NCBI RefSeq assembly: GCF_030269515.1
Contig: NZ_BSTM01000009.1
Location: 124,001 to 188,000 of the forward strand
Length of the DNA stretch: 64,000 nucleotides
Direction: 5' to 3'
Source of the DNA: Actinomadura sp. NBRC 104412
Lineage (GTDB): Bacteria; Actinomycetota; Actinomycetes; Streptosporangiales; Streptosporangiaceae
Shown here: piece by piece, positions 54,496-64,000 of the stretch
Numbering within the stretch: position 1 is the stretch's first letter
Layout: every line of letters starts with the position of its first letter
The notes under the pieces: model-generated
Told to the model about the DNA's origin: nothing
What the model saw: the letters and a program-made list of their open reading frames with translations, nothing else
Database searches by the model: none
Position numbers and translations under genes: made by a program

Positions 54496-54589
54496 GGTCA
54501 TGACCAAGCAAGCGCTCAGTCCCGCTCCGGCGCGATCCCCTCGACGACCACCCCGCCGCCCCGCGGCCACCCCGGCACGAAGGAGCTCC

Positions 54590-55855
54590 ATGGCCTCGCA
54601 GACCGGCACCGAGCTCGGCACCGTCCCCGGCATCGACGTCATCGACCCCGGCGTCTACGAGCGCGGCGGCGTCCCGCACGAGGCGTTCGCCTGGCTTCGC
54701 GAGCACGACCCCGTCCACTGGCATCCCGACCCCAACGAGGGCGTCCCCGGCTTCTGGGCGGTGACCAGGCACGAGGACGTCATCCACGTGTCCCGCCACC
54801 CGGAGCTGTTCTCCTCGCACGCCAGGACCGCGATGTTCGAGGAGTTCACCGACGAGGACCTCGCCCTGTACGGGATGATGATGCTCTTCCAGGACCCGCC
54901 GGACCACACCCGGCTGCGGGCCATGGTCAACAAGGGCTTCACCCCGCGCATGATCGGGCGGCTCGAAGATCACATCCGGGAGATCTGCCACGAGCTGATC
55001 GACGCCGCCGCGCCCCTGGGATCCTGCGACTTCGTGGAGCACTTCGCGGCGCCGCTCCCCCTCTACACGATCTGCGAGCTGCTGGGCGCGCCGCTGGAGG
55101 AACGGGAGAAGATCTTCCGCTGGTCGAACACGCTGGTGGCGTTCAACGACCCCGAGTTCATCGGCGACCGGTCGGAGTCGGCGGCGTGCGCCGCCGAGTT
55201 CTTCGCCTGGGCGGGCGAGCTGGCCCGCGAGCGCGCCGCCACCCCGCGCGACGACATCGTGACCAGGCTGCTGCAGCCGGGACCGGACGGCACCCGGCTC
55301 AGCGAGGAGGAGTTCCAGCTCTTCGTCCTCATGCTGGCCATCGCCGGGAACGAGACCACCAGGACGGCCACCGCCGGAGGGATGCGGGCCTTCTTCGAGC
55401 ATCCCGACCAGTGGGAGCGGCTGAAGGCCGACCGGAGCCTGCTGCCCACGGCGGTGGAGGAGATCGTCCGGTGGGTCAGCCCGATCAACCAGTTCCGCCG
55501 CACCGCCATGCGGGACACCGAGCTGAACGGCAAGCGGATCAGGGCGGGCGACAAGGTCGTGCTGTTCTACGCCTCGGCCAACCACGACGAGAGCGTGTTC
55601 GGCGACCCCTTCACCTTCGACGTGGGCCGCGACCCCAACCCGCACCTCGGGTTCGGCGGCGGAGGGCCGCACTTCTGCCTGGGGACGCATCTGGCGCGGA
55701 TGAACCTGCGCATCGTCTTCGAGACCATCCTGGACCGGATGCCCGACATCCGGCCGGTCGGCGAGCCCCGCCGGCTGCGCTCCAACTTCGTCAACGGCTT
55801 CAAGGAGATGCGTGTCGAGTTCACTCCCACTCCTCGCCTCCGCAAGGGAGACTGA
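54590..55855 (+). CDS. CYP125-type P450 (sterol C27 hydroxylase-like), copy 1
   Basis: 421 residues. Resembles CYP125 from VIDPGVYERGGVPHE through the end: FFPGFWAVTRHEDVIHVSRHPELFSS-type block, LFQDPPDHTRLRAMVNKGFTPRMIGRLEDHI, AGNETTRTATAGG (I-helix), EEIVRWVSPINQFRRTA (ExxR) and heme loop FGGGGPHFCLG. CYP125 oxidises the terminal carbon of cholesterol's side chain. ATG 54590 with AAGGAG is taken over ATG 54500, which lies next to the operator. Needs a ferredoxin; the KstR-linked one at 61395 is the likely donor. Confidence 0.88.
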   Translation: MASQTGTELGTVPGIDVIDPGVYERGGVPHEAFAWLREHDPVHWHPDPNEGVPGFWAVTRHEDVIHVSRHPELFSSHARTAMFEEFTDEDLALYGMMMLFQDPPDHTRLRAMVNKGFTPRMIGRLEDHIREICHELIDAAAPLGSCDFVEHFAAPLPLYTICELLGAPLEEREKIFRWSNTLVAFNDPEFIGDRSESAACAAEFFAWAGELARERAATPRDDIVTRLLQPGPDGTRLSEEEFQLFVLMLAIAGNETTRTATAGGMRAFFEHPDQWERLKADRSLLPTAVEEIVRWVSPINQFRRTAMRDTELNGKRIRAGDKVVLFYASANHDESVFGDPFTFDVGRDPNPHLGFGGGGPHFCLGTHLARMNLRIVFETILDRMPDIRPVGEPRRLRSNFVNGFKEMRVEFTPTPRLRKGD

Positions 55856-55866
55856 AACAGGTTCTT
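55853..55866. promoter_or_regulatory. KstR-type site between the two CYP125 genes
   Basis: TGAAACAGGTTCTT: AACnnGTT core intact, last base off consensus. It overlaps the stop of the first P450 and lies 34 bases before the second start, giving the second gene possible control of its own. Confidence 0.6.
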
Positions 55867-55899
55867 GCCCGCTCCACCCCCGATGAGGAGTCCGCGGCG

Positions 55900-57156
55900 A
55901 TGACGAACATCCACCGGACCGGCGTCCCCCACCCCACGATCCCCGGCATCGAACTGGTCGATCCCGGCGTCTACGAGCGCGGCGGCATCCCCCACGAGCA
56001 GCTCGCCCTCCTGCGCGAGCGGGCGCCCGTGTACCGGCACCACGGCGACCCGTCCCGGGGCAACCCCCCGTTCTGGGCCGTGACCCGGCACGAGGACATC
56101 GTGCACGTCTCCCGGCACCCCGAGCTGTTCTCGTCCTACGAGCGGCTGGCGCTGTTCGACGAGCCCGAGCCCGAGAACCTGGAACTGCAACGGCTGATGA
56201 TGCTCAACCAGGATCCGCCCGAGCACTCCAAGAAGCGGAGCATCGTCAACCGCGGCTTCACCCCGCGCGCCATCGGGGCGCTGGAGGAGCACATCCGCGA
56301 CATCTGCCGCGAGCTGGTGGGCGAGGTCGCGGCGCGGCTGAGGGCGGGCGGTGAGGCGGACTTCGTCACCGACATCGCCGCCCCGCTCCCGCTGTACGTG
56401 ATCTGCGAGCTGCTGGGCGCGCCGCCCGAGGACCGGGAGAAGATCTTCCACTGGTCCAACACGCTGATCGGCCGCGAGGACCCCGAGTTCCAGACGTCCG
56501 TCGAGGAGGGCGAGCGGGCGGCCTCCGAGCTGTACGCCTACGCCGAGGGGCTGGCGGCCGAGCGGCGCGCCGAGCCCCGCGACGACATCGTGACCAGGCT
56601 GCTTCAGCCGGACGCCGAGGGCGGCGAGCTGACCGGCAACGAGTTCGAGCTGTTCGTGATGCTGCTGTCGGTGGCGGGCAACGAGACCACCCGCAACGCC
56701 GCGTCCGGCGGGATGCTCGCCCTGTTCGAGCACCCGGACCAGTGGGAGCGGCTGCGCGCCGACCCGTCCCTGGTCCGCACCGCCGCGGACGAGATCGTCC
56801 GGTGGGTGACGCCGGTCAACCTGTTCCGCCGCACCGCCACCCAGGACGTCGAGCTGGGCGGGCAGAGGATCGCCGCGGGCGACAAGGTGGTGGTGTTCTA
56901 CGCCTCGGCCAACCGGGATGAGCGGGTCTTCGAGGACCCGTTCACCTTCGACGTGGGCCGCGACCCCAACCCGCACCTCGGGTTCGGCGGCGGGGGGCCG
57001 CATTTCTGCCTGGGTGCGCACCTTGCCCGGCTGGAGCTCAGTGTGCTCTTCGAAACACTTTTGGACACCATGCCCAATATCCAACTCTCCGGTAACGTCC
57101 GGAGGCTAAGGTCTAGTTTCATCAACGGCATCAAGGGGATGCCGGTGCGGCTCTGA
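55900..57156 (+). CDS. CYP125-type P450, copy 2
   Basis: 418 residues, clear paralogue of copy 1: LVDPGVYERGGIPHEQ, MLNQDPPEHSKKRSIVNRGFTPRAIG, VAGNETTRNAASGG, DEIVRWVTPVNLFRRTA and FGGGGPHFCLGAHLARLELS. It retains the LQRLMMLNQD segment seen in mycobacterial CYP125 more closely than copy 1. ATG 55900 has GAGGAG nine bases upstream. Two tandem CYP125-like enzymes suggest different sterol substrates or side-chain stereochemistry (compare CYP125/CYP142). Confidence 0.88.
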   Translation: MTNIHRTGVPHPTIPGIELVDPGVYERGGIPHEQLALLRERAPVYRHHGDPSRGNPPFWAVTRHEDIVHVSRHPELFSSYERLALFDEPEPENLELQRLMMLNQDPPEHSKKRSIVNRGFTPRAIGALEEHIRDICRELVGEVAARLRAGGEADFVTDIAAPLPLYVICELLGAPPEDREKIFHWSNTLIGREDPEFQTSVEEGERAASELYAYAEGLAAERRAEPRDDIVTRLLQPDAEGGELTGNEFELFVMLLSVAGNETTRNAASGGMLALFEHPDQWERLRADPSLVRTAADEIVRWVTPVNLFRRTATQDVELGGQRIAAGDKVVVFYASANRDERVFEDPFTFDVGRDPNPHLGFGGGGPHFCLGAHLARLELSVLFETLLDTMPNIQLSGNVRRLRSSFINGIKGMPVRL

Positions 57157-57232
57157 CCGGACTCCCCTGCCGGCCGGCCCGGCTGACCGGCCGACCTTGA
57201 CGGACAGGAGTGGTGCGTGAGCAGGGACTGGC

Positions 57233-58504
57233 GTGGCTGAGGCGGGACGACCACTGCGCGTCGCCCTGCTCTCGTACCGGAGCAAGCCGCACTGCGGCGG
57301 CCAGGGTGTCTACCTGCGCCATCTGAGCCGCGAGCTGGTCGACCTCGGGCACACCGTCGAGGTGCTGTCCGGGCAGCCCTACCCGGAGCTGGACCGCGAA
57401 GAGATCACGCTGACGAAGGTCCCGAGCCTGGACCTGTACCGGGACGAGGACCCCTTCCGCAACCCGGCGCTGCACGAGTTCCGCGACTGGATCGACGTCC
57501 TGGAGTACGCGCACATGCGCACCGGCGGCTTCCCCGAGCCGCTGACCTTCAGCCTGCGGGTCCTGCGCGAGCTGCGCCGCCGCCGGGGCGAGTTCGACGT
57601 GGCGCACGACAACCAGGTGCTGGGCCTGGGCAACCTCGGCATCCGCCGGCTGGGCCTGCCGCTGGTCACCAGCATCCACCACCCGATCAGCGTGGACCGG
57701 CGCATCGACATCGAGGCCGCCCGCGGGTTCCGGCAGAAGCTGGGCAAGGTCCGCTGGTACGGGTTCGTGTCCATGCAGTCCCAGGTGGCGCGGCGGATCG
57801 GGCCGGTGCTCACGGTGTCGGAGTCCTCCAAGGTCGACATCGTCAAGGACTTCAAGGTCGACCCGCGCGACATCGAGATCCTGCCGCTGGGCGTGGACAC
57901 CCGGATCTTCCATCCGCGCGGTGACCGCACGCCCGGCCGGATCGTGGCCATGGCCAGCGCGGACGCCCCCATCAAGGGGGTGGACGTGCTGCTGCGCGCG
58001 GTCGCCAAGGTCGCCACCGAGCGGGACGTGCACGTGATCGTGGTGAGCCGGCCGCGCAAGGACGGGCCGACCGAGCAGCTGGTGCGGGAGCTGGCGCTCG
58101 GCGACCGGGTGAGGTTCGTCAGCGGCATCGGCGACGAGGAGCTGGGCGAGCTGCTGGCCACCGCGGAGATCGCCGTCGTCCCGTCCCGGTACGAGGGGTT
58201 CTCGCTGCCCGCCGTCGAGCACATGGCGTCCGGCACCCCGCTGGTCGCCAGCCGCGCCGGGGCGCTGCCCGAGGTCGTCGGCGAGGCGGGCGCCCTGGTC
58301 CGGCCCGGAGACGTGGAGGAGCTGGCCGCGACCCTGCGGCGCCTGCACGACGACCCGGCCGAGCGGGCCCGGCTGAGCGAGGCGGGGCTGGCGCGCGTCC
58401 AGCAGCGGTTCGCGTGGCCCGCCGTGGCGCGGGCCACCGTCGAGCACTACCGCGCCGCGATTGAACAGCAGCGCTACCGGCGGCTCGCCGCCGGTGGGAG
58501 CTGA
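57233..58504 (+). CDS. Family 4 glycosyltransferase
   Basis: 423 residues, GT-B fold. N-terminal acceptor domain RVALLSYRSKPHCGGQGVYLRHL, SIHHPISVDRRI; C-terminal donor domain with PLGVDTRIFHP, MASADAPIKGVDVLL, and the GT4 E-x7-E motif PSRYEGFSLPAVEHMASGTPLVAS. Retaining transferase using a nucleotide sugar. GTG 57233. First of three forward genes (GT4, methyltransferase, toroid protein) with a convergent second methyltransferase, a grouping that looks like a dedicated glycan or glycolipid module. Confidence 0.88.
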   Translation: MAEAGRPLRVALLSYRSKPHCGGQGVYLRHLSRELVDLGHTVEVLSGQPYPELDREEITLTKVPSLDLYRDEDPFRNPALHEFRDWIDVLEYAHMRTGGFPEPLTFSLRVLRELRRRRGEFDVAHDNQVLGLGNLGIRRLGLPLVTSIHHPISVDRRIDIEAARGFRQKLGKVRWYGFVSMQSQVARRIGPVLTVSESSKVDIVKDFKVDPRDIEILPLGVDTRIFHPRGDRTPGRIVAMASADAPIKGVDVLLRAVAKVATERDVHVIVVSRPRKDGPTEQLVRELALGDRVRFVSGIGDEELGELLATAEIAVVPSRYEGFSLPAVEHMASGTPLVASRAGALPEVVGEAGALVRPGDVEELAATLRRLHDDPAERARLSEAGLARVQQRFAWPAVARATVEHYRAAIEQQRYRRLAAGGS

Positions 58505-58559
58505 CTCCCCGCGGAGGCCGGCGGCGCCCGGCGGCGTCCCCGTACGGAAGGAGAGCACC

Positions 58560-59313
58560 CTGCTGACCGTGGACTTCCAGCGGTTCGGCGTGACCCCCGG
58601 CGAGCGCGTCCTGGACATGGGATGCGGTGCGGGACGCCACGCCTTCGAGCTGTACCGCAGGGGCGCGCACGTGGTCGCCTTCGACCTGGACGCCGACGAG
58701 CTGGCCGGGGTGGAGAAGATGTTCGCCGCCATGCGCGCCGAGGGCGAGGCGCCCGAGGGGGCCACCGCCGAGACCGTGCGGGGCGACGCCCTGGACCTGC
58801 CGTTCCCCGACGGCCACTTCGACAAGATCATCGCGTCCGAGGTGCTGGAGCACATCCCGGACGACATGCGCGCCATGCGGGAGCTGATGCGGGTGCTGCG
58901 CCCCGGCGGCCGGCTGGCGGTCACCGTGCCGAGCTGGCTGCCCGAGCGGGTGTGCTGGGCGCTGTCGGAGGACTACCACACCGCGCCCGGCGGGCATGTC
59001 CGCATCTACACCCGCGCGGAGCTGGAGGCCAAGCTCAAGGCCACCGGCTTCCGGGTGAACGGCCACCACCACGCCCACGGGCTGCACGCCCCGTACTGGT
59101 GGATCAAGTGCGCGGTGGGGGTGAACAACGACGACCATCCGGCCGCGAAGGCGTACCACAGGCTGCTGGTGTGGGACATCATGAAGCGGCCGCTGGCCAC
59201 CCGGCTGGCCGAGCGCGCGCTCAACCCGCTGATCGGCAAGAGCGTCGTGGTGTACCTCACCAAGCCGGAGGCCGTGGAGGACTCCCGCGCCCGCGGGGGC
59301 AAGGAGCCCGCGG

Positions 59314-59324
<11 letters not shown>
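58560..59324 (+). CDS. Class I SAM-dependent methyltransferase (probable CTG start)
   Basis: 254 residues. Motif I VLDMGCGAGRHAFEL, acidic loop FDLDADEL, post-I GDALDLPF, motif II EVLEHIPDD, motif III LRPGGRLAVTVP. Related proteins start with (M)LTVDF, and here that point is CTG 58560 with an ideal AAGGAG six bases upstream and no ATG, GTG or TTG at that position; GTG 58569 is too far and TTG 58461 lies inside the preceding gene with no ribosome site. Overlaps the next gene by 11 bases. Confidence 0.82.
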
Positions 59325-61181
<1,857 letters not shown>

Positions 61182-61341
61182 TTATCCCTTTGATCCGAAT
61201 GTCCCCGGACCGGGGCCGGTCGAGTCGCCGCCGGGCCGGTCCGTCGCGATCATTTCGGTGAGACCCGGCTGGCCTTCCTGCGAGCCCGGCCTTGCCGCCG
61301 GGTACACCCGGCCGCGACCGCCCGGCACGGCCGCGCCATAA

Positions 61342-61355
61342 TGGAACACGTTCTA
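61342..61355. promoter_or_regulatory. KstR-type operator before the ferredoxin gene
   Basis: TGGAACACGTTCTA, full match to TnnAACnnGTTnnA, 39 bases before the ferredoxin ATG. Confidence 0.78.
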
Positions 61356-61394
61356 TTCCGTAACCTCACCCGCGGCGGAACGGAGACGGAGCCG

Positions 61395-61586
61395 ATGAAG
61401 GTAAGCGTCGACCCGATGGTCTGCGAGGCCAACGGGGTCTGCGTCGGGATCGCCCCCGAGATCTTCGATCTCAACGACGAGGACGAGCTCACCATCGTGC
61501 GGCCGGAGGTCCCGGACGACCAGGCCGACCTGGTGCGGCACGCGGTGCGGTCCTGCCCCAAGGCCGCGCTGAGCCTGGACGAGTAG
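61395..61586 (+). CDS. 3Fe-4S ferredoxin, likely electron donor to CYP125-type P450s
   Basis: 63 residues. Cluster ligands CEANGVC (Cys10, Cys16) and SCPKAAL; the missing fourth Cys gives the [3Fe-4S] type usual for actinobacterial P450 partners. EIFDLNDEDELTIV follows the family pattern. Start ATG 61395; an ATG at 61341 would run through the operator. Monocistronic with its own KstR-type box, which ties it to the sterol P450s 4-7 kb upstream. Confidence 0.92.
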   Translation: MKVSVDPMVCEANGVCVGIAPEIFDLNDEDELTIVRPEVPDDQADLVRHAVRSCPKAALSLDE

Positions 61587-61747
61587 ACGAGCGCGGCCCC
61601 CGGCGCGGCCGCACCCCCGAGCGATCACGCGTGCGTCCTCGCATGCGTTCGCTCACAGCGGTGCCGTCGCGGGACGACGTAACCCGGCCGGTATGCCATC
61701 CTTCTCCTGTCCGCTGGACCGCAATCGCAGTCGTTCATGGAGCAGGG

Positions 61748-63757
61748 GTGGCGTACCGAGGTGAGCCGGGCGCCGGCCGGCGCCGGCTCCGCGTCGTTCC
61801 GTCCACGCGGAGGTCACGGGCCCTGGCCGCCGGGGTGCTGGTCGCCGTGCCCGCCGTCGCCGTGCCACTGCTGTGGGGGCCGGTGGGCCATGATCCACGT
61901 CCGGCCGGGGCGTCCGCGCCCGCGCCGTCCCCGGGCGGGGCGGCGCCGTCCACGACCGCCACGGCCCTCCCCGGCGGGGTCGAGCGCCGCATCAGGGACG
62001 TGCAGGGCGCCGGGCACGTCTCGCCGCTGAGGGGCAAGGCCGTCGCCCGGGTCCCCGGCGTCGTGACGGCGGTGACCGACAACGGCTTCTGGATGCAGGA
62101 CCCGCGGCCCGACCGCGACGCCGCCACCTCGGAAGGCGTGTTCGTCTTCACCCGTACCCGTCCCGGCGTGGCCCCGGGGCACGCGGTACGCGTGGACGGG
62201 CGCGTCAGCGAGTTCCGCACCGGCGGCGCCCGCTCCCCCGGGCTCGGGCGCACGGAGATCGACGCCACCCGTACCGTGGTGGAGGCACGGGGCGTGCCAC
62301 TCCCCGCGCCGGTCGTGCTCGGCCCCGGAGGGCGCAGGCCGCCCGCGTCCGCCGTGGACGGCGACCATCCGCCCGGCGGCCCGGCCGGGAACGTCGAGTC
62401 CGGCGGCCGGTTCGCGCCCGGGCGGGACGCGATCGACTTCTACGAGTCCCTCGAAGGCATGCGCGTCGCGGTCCGGGACGCCGTCGCGGTCGGCCCGTCC
62501 AAGGACGGGGAGATCCCCGTGCTCGCGGCCGGCGGCGCGGGCGCGGGCACGCGCACCGCGCGCGGCGGGCTCCTCGAACGCGACGGCGACGCCAACCCCG
62601 AGCGGATCCTGCTCGACGACGCGCTCGCGGCGCTGCCCTCGGTGAACGTCGGCGACCGGCTGCCCGGCTCCGCCGAGGGCGTGCTCGACTACGCCGACGG
62701 CGCGTTCAGGCTGCTGCCCACCGCCGTTCCCAGGCGCGCCGACGGCGGGCAGGTGCGCGAGACCACCCGTCCGGCGGGTCCGGACGAGCTGGCCGTCGCC
62801 ACCGTCGACCTGCGCGGGCTCAGCCCGGAATCGCCCCGCGCCCGGTACGAGGCGCTGGCCGCCGACCTGGTGGACGGGCTCAAATCCCCCGACCTGGTGA
62901 CGGTCACCGGGCTGCGCGACAACAGCGGCGCCGAGGACGACGGCACCGTGGCCGCCGACCAGACCGTGGCGGAGCTGATCACGGCGATCAGCGCGGCGGG
63001 CGGCGCGCCGTACGACTGGCGCTCCATCCCGCCGCGCGACAACGCCGACGGCGGCGAGCGCGGCGCCAACGACCATGTCGGCTTCCTGTTCCGCAGGGAC
63101 CGCGGGCTGGCCTTCGTCGACCGGCCCGCCACCGCGGATCTGGGCGAGGAGCAGCCCGGCCGGCCCGCCGCGCCGGTACGGGCGCTGGCGGACGGCCTGG
63201 GCGGCGTCCGGCTGAACCTGTCGCCGGGGCGGATCGCCCCCCGGGACGCGGTCTGGAGCCGCGCGCCCAAACCGGTGGCCGCCGAACTGACCTGGCGGGG
63301 AACGCCGCTCATCGTCATCGCCGGCCGGTGGTACCCCGTCACCGCCGACGACCAGCCCCTGTTCGGCCGCTACCAGCCGCCGAGCCGTCCCACCGGCTGG
63401 CGGCGCGCGGCACAGGCACGGGTGGTCGCCGGGTTCGTCCGCTCGGTACGCGCCGTGGACCCGGACGCGGGCATCATCGTGGCCGGTGACCTCAACGAGC
63501 CGGAGTCGGCGCCGCCCGTCAGGGAACTGCTGAAGGGCACCGGCCTGCGCGACCTGACCGCGGGGCTGCCGGAGACGGACCGCTACACCGCGATCTCCGG
63601 CGGCAACGCCCAGGCCCTCGACCACATCCTGCTGAGCCCGTCCCTGGCCGCCCGCCGCCACGAGCTCGACATCGTGCACCGCAACAGCGAGTTCGCCGAC
63701 CGCGCCGGCGAGCGCGACCCGTCCGTGGTCCGCATCGGGGCGTCGCCCGCCCGGTAG
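61748..63757 (+). CDS. Secreted endonuclease/exonuclease/phosphatase-fold protein, probably inactive
   Basis: 669 residues. A basic start and one hydrophobic segment at about 20-40 (ALAAGVLVAVPAVAVPLLW) act as signal or anchor. Residues 85-320 are an OB-fold/LTD-like region of ExeM-type nucleases (RGKAVARVPGVVTAVTDNGFWMQDP). Residues 350-665 are the EEP domain, but hallmark residues differ: the usual QE-x-x-DN is TGLRDN, the NHF-SK block is GRWYPVT, and the terminal SDHDP is GERDP; GDLN and LDHIL remain. It is likely a non-catalytic relative. GTG 61748 with GGAG upstream. Confidence 0.78.
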   Translation: MAYRGEPGAGRRRLRVVPSTRRSRALAAGVLVAVPAVAVPLLWGPVGHDPRPAGASAPAPSPGGAAPSTTATALPGGVERRIRDVQGAGHVSPLRGKAVARVPGVVTAVTDNGFWMQDPRPDRDAATSEGVFVFTRTRPGVAPGHAVRVDGRVSEFRTGGARSPGLGRTEIDATRTVVEARGVPLPAPVVLGPGGRRPPASAVDGDHPPGGPAGNVESGGRFAPGRDAIDFYESLEGMRVAVRDAVAVGPSKDGEIPVLAAGGAGAGTRTARGGLLERDGDANPERILLDDALAALPSVNVGDRLPGSAEGVLDYADGAFRLLPTAVPRRADGGQVRETTRPAGPDELAVATVDLRGLSPESPRARYEALAADLVDGLKSPDLVTVTGLRDNSGAEDDGTVAADQTVAELITAISAAGGAPYDWRSIPPRDNADGGERGANDHVGFLFRRDRGLAFVDRPATADLGEEQPGRPAAPVRALADGLGGVRLNLSPGRIAPRDAVWSRAPKPVAAELTWRGTPLIVIAGRWYPVTADDQPLFGRYQPPSRPTGWRRAAQARVVAGFVRSVRAVDPDAGIIVAGDLNEPESAPPVRELLKGTGLRDLTAGLPETDRYTAISGGNAQALDHILLSPSLAARRHELDIVHRNSEFADRAGERDPSVVRIGASPAR

Positions 63758-63763
63758 AGGCTG

Positions 63764-63803
63764 GGGTGACCGGCGAGCGCTGCCCAAGAGCCGCCGGCCA
63801 CCC
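63764..63803 (+). terminator. Stem-loop after the nuclease-like gene
   Basis: GGGTG-A-CCGGC pairs with GCCGG-C-CACCC (one mismatch), 18-base loop, starting six bases after the stop codon. The remaining bases to 64000 show no gene. Confidence 0.65.
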
Positions 63804-64000
63804 GAGCGACACCAGCATTATCGCCCGATGTACCGGATCCGCTACATGCCGATGGCCGCTTATGGGCACCTCCGCGGACGGTATTCGGGACAGGCCCAAG
63901 CCGGGGCATCGGACCGCACCGAACGGGCCCCACGTTTCAGCGCTCCACCTCGGGGCACCGTGCGTCCGTCATGACCCCCCTTGCGAGGAGTGAACCCATA

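Noticed and set aside
61341..61394. Earlier ATG for the ferredoxin
   Set aside because: It would place the KstR-type operator inside the coding region and add residues not found in this ferredoxin family.

Overview
The window comes from a very GC-rich, gene-dense actinobacterial chromosome. Frequent GTG starts, ATGA/GTGA-coupled operons, two DUF397 genes, an ergothioneine operon, a KstR-controlled steroid locus and a Thermomonospora-like Ltp2 locus point to Thermomonosporaceae (Actinomadura or a relative). The family assignment is inference. I saw no rRNA, tRNA, CRISPR array, intact transposase or phage gene.

Layout. 1-1.6 kb: 5' part of hutH, divergent from an IclR regulator. 1.6-6.4 kb: a small accessory patch with two paralogous unknown genes sharing one inverted repeat, an HNH nuclease relic, a frameshifted HTH-DUF5753 gene with its DUF397 partner, and an exact 87-bp duplication of the proX 3' end. 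6.3-12.3 kb: a four-gene OpuC-type betaine/osmolyte ABC transporter, divergent from a histidine-ammonia-lyase paralogue that lacks the MIO tripeptide, with a convergent LacI regulator. 12.5-15.7 kb: a helical unknown protein, an acyltransferase-3 membrane protein and an SGNH lipoprotein. 15.7-20 kb: egtABCD. 20.3-25.5 kb: a membrane-anchored sigma-like protein, a 35-residue zinc-finger gene, a DHA2 exporter with its divergent TetR and a VOC gene, and a Uma2 nuclease.

25.6-32.8 kb: a fadD17-chsE1-chsE2-chsH2/chsH1 (fused)-ltp2 operon, divergent from kstR. The second half of the KstR regulon lies 20-30 kb away: fadA5, an MBL hydrolase, two CYP125-type P450s (52.1-57.2 kb) and a 3Fe-4S ferredoxin (61.4 kb). 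Boxes fitting or close to TnnAACnnGTTnnA precede these units. Together they read as hydroxylation, CoA activation, beta-oxidation and aldolytic removal of a sterol-like side chain.

33-43.7 kb: purine salvage and catabolism (8-oxoguanine deaminase, three-subunit xanthine dehydrogenase type enzyme, uricase, OHCU decarboxylase, allantoinase, allantoicase) with a PucR regulator and no HIU hydrolase. 43.9-52.1 kb: a secreted lipase, an SDR relic, and a five-gene translationally coupled operon oleA-GT2-P450-oleC-oleD, divergent from a second P450. It resembles OleACD/lipstatin-type beta-lactone chemistry without the decarboxylating OleB and is the best candidate for an undescribed biosynthetic system. 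57.2-61.1 kb: a GT4, a methyltransferase with a probable CTG start, an alpha/alpha-toroid protein and a second methyltransferase. 61.7-63.8 kb: a secreted endonuclease/exonuclease/phosphatase-fold protein whose catalytic residues look lost.

Two items stand out: the MIO-less lyase beside a betaine-type transporter (possible ergothioneine or betaine lyase module), and the Ole-type operon.
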